22,195 bases of DNA from Pseudomonadota bacterium (GTDB lineage Bacteria; Pseudomonadota; Gammaproteobacteria; Acidiferrobacterales; UBA6901), in assembly GCA_021783175.1 (NCBI GenBank), contig JAJXUF010000047.1:1-22195 (forward strand). The letters are read 5' to 3'. The position numbers and the translations under genes were made by a program. The notes under the pieces were generated by a model. It saw only the letters and a list, made by a program, of their open reading frames with translations. It searched no databases and was not told the origin of the DNA. Positions 21,548 to 22,195 of this stretch are shown piece after piece. The number at the start of each line of letters is the position of its first letter. The first letter of the stretch is position 1.

Positions 21548-22195
21548 ATGATTATCATCCTCAAACCCCACGTCGACCGACACAGTGCCGAATATCAGCA
21601 GCTAATTGAGTTCATCAAGAACAAACCGAAGATTACGACCCGCATCCACGAAGAGGTGGGGTCGAAACAAACCCTTACCGAAATTTACCTGATCGGCGAC
21701 ACGGCAACTCTCGACAAGGCAGAGATCGAAGGGCTTCCCGGTGTCGAACGCGTTGTTCGGGTGTCCGAGGAATACCGCATCCTTGGGCGTCACCACGATG
21801 ATAAGCGCCCTACCGGCTTCGACTACAACGGTGTGCGTTTCAGCCAGGACAATCTGAACATCTTCGCCGGGCTGTGCGCGGTAGACACCCCCGAGCATGT
21901 CGAAAAGATGCTGCGCGCATTGCGCGATAATGGCCAAGTTTGCACCCGCATGGGCGCCTACAAGCCGCGGACTAATCCGTATGCCTTCCAAGGTTTTGGT
22001 GCGAGTTGCTTGCCTTGGGTATTTGAGCTCGCAGGCAAATATGGCATCAAGGTGATTGCCATGGAAATCACCCACGATTCGCATCTCGACGAGATTCGTG
22101 ACGCCCTGGAAAAAACGGGCAATCCGACGGGCGTCATGTTACAGATCGGCACACGCAACACGCAGAACTTTGAGCTGCTCAAAATTGTCGGTCGG
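21548..22195 (+). CDS. 3-deoxy-7-phosphoheptulonate (DAHP) synthase, variant class, N-terminal part
   Basis: DAHP synthase condenses PEP with erythrose 4-phosphate, the first step of aromatic amino acid synthesis. The first 216 codons are visible and the gene continues past the right edge. It has an ACT/ferredoxin-like N-terminal extension (about 1-75, IIILKPHVD to VERVVRVSEEYRILGR) as in the type I-beta enzymes, then the barrel. Retained blocks are GAYKPRTNPYAFQG (136-149) and LQIGTRNTQNFELLKIVG (198-215). The usual GPCSVE metal-site block is changed to GLCAVD at 108-113, keeping Cys110. ATG at 21548 is preceded by AAGGAAA at about seven bases. I recall this variant from other Gammaproteobacteria; the symbol (aroF/aroG) is left open. 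Confidence 0.88.
   Translation, partial: MIIILKPHVDRHSAEYQQLIEFIKNKPKITTRIHEEVGSKQTLTEIYLIGDTATLDKAEIEGLPGVERVVRVSEEYRILGRHHDDKRPTGFDYNGVRFSQDNLNIFAGLCAVDTPEHVEKMLRALRDNGQVCTRMGAYKPRTNPYAFQGFGASCLPWVFELAGKYGIKVIAMEITHDSHLDEIRDALEKTGNPTGVMLQIGTRNTQNFELLKIVGR

Noticed and set aside
1..22195. CRISPR array, tRNA or rRNA genes, insertion sequences, toxin-antitoxin or defence genes
   Set aside because: Looked for direct repeats with spacers, cloverleaf-like segments, transposase motifs and small paired genes; none were convincing anywhere in the window.

Overview
The window is a GC-rich, densely coding chromosomal segment from a proteobacterium, most likely a Gammaproteobacterium. This rests on the class 2 (quinone-linked) PyrD, the RsuA/RluF-type pseudouridine synthase, the agmatine deiminase/N-carbamoylputrescine amidase pair, an ECF sigma factor followed by a DUF3106 gene, and a DAHP synthase variant I associate with Gammaproteobacteria. 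The genus cannot be fixed by eye. No insertion sequence, prophage, CRISPR array, tRNA or rRNA is visible. Most genes are ordinary housekeeping or envelope genes, and both window edges cut genes (ilvD on the left, a DAHP synthase on the right).

Left part (1-2860, minus strand): the start of ilvD (branched-chain amino acid synthesis), a multi-pass membrane protein of unknown function, a small tandem ACT-domain protein and a CorA Mg2+/Co2+ channel. Next (2907-6323, plus strand): an MBL-fold hydrolase, an RluF-like pseudouridine synthase, pyrD (UMP synthesis) and a MIF-family tautomerase. From 6443 to 8493 (minus) there is an overlapping two-gene unit, a PLP aminotransferase and a Gfo/Idh/MocA oxidoreductase. 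It resembles GnnB/GnnA, which make UDP-GlcNAc3N for amide-linked lipid A. A small helical orphan protein is transcribed away from it (8693-9247).

Middle part (9339-14128): a GAF plus HD-GYP cyclic-di-GMP phosphodiesterase on the minus strand diverges from a short-chain dehydrogenase. After a 392-base intergenic region comes a tight three-gene unit: ECF sigma factor, a zinc-finger-like single-pass membrane anti-sigma candidate, and an exported DUF3106 protein. Their coding regions overlap or are separated by a single base, so they are probably co-transcribed as an envelope-sensing module.

Right part (14161-22195): a DUF1015 protein (minus); agmatine deiminase and N-carbamoylputrescine amidase (plus), which together convert agmatine to putrescine; an RsmB/NOP-type RNA m5C methyltransferase; a cold-shock protein with a clear intrinsic terminator (minus); an MFS transporter; a GGQ-bearing ribosome-rescue-like factor (minus); and the first 216 codons of a DAHP synthase variant preceded by a structured GC-rich leader.

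I do not see an unambiguous new defence or mobile system. The best candidates for a closer look are the sigma/anti-sigma/DUF3106 unit, the gnnAB-like pair, the GGQ factor, the HD-GYP protein with a long insertion, and the DAHP synthase with an altered metal-site motif.
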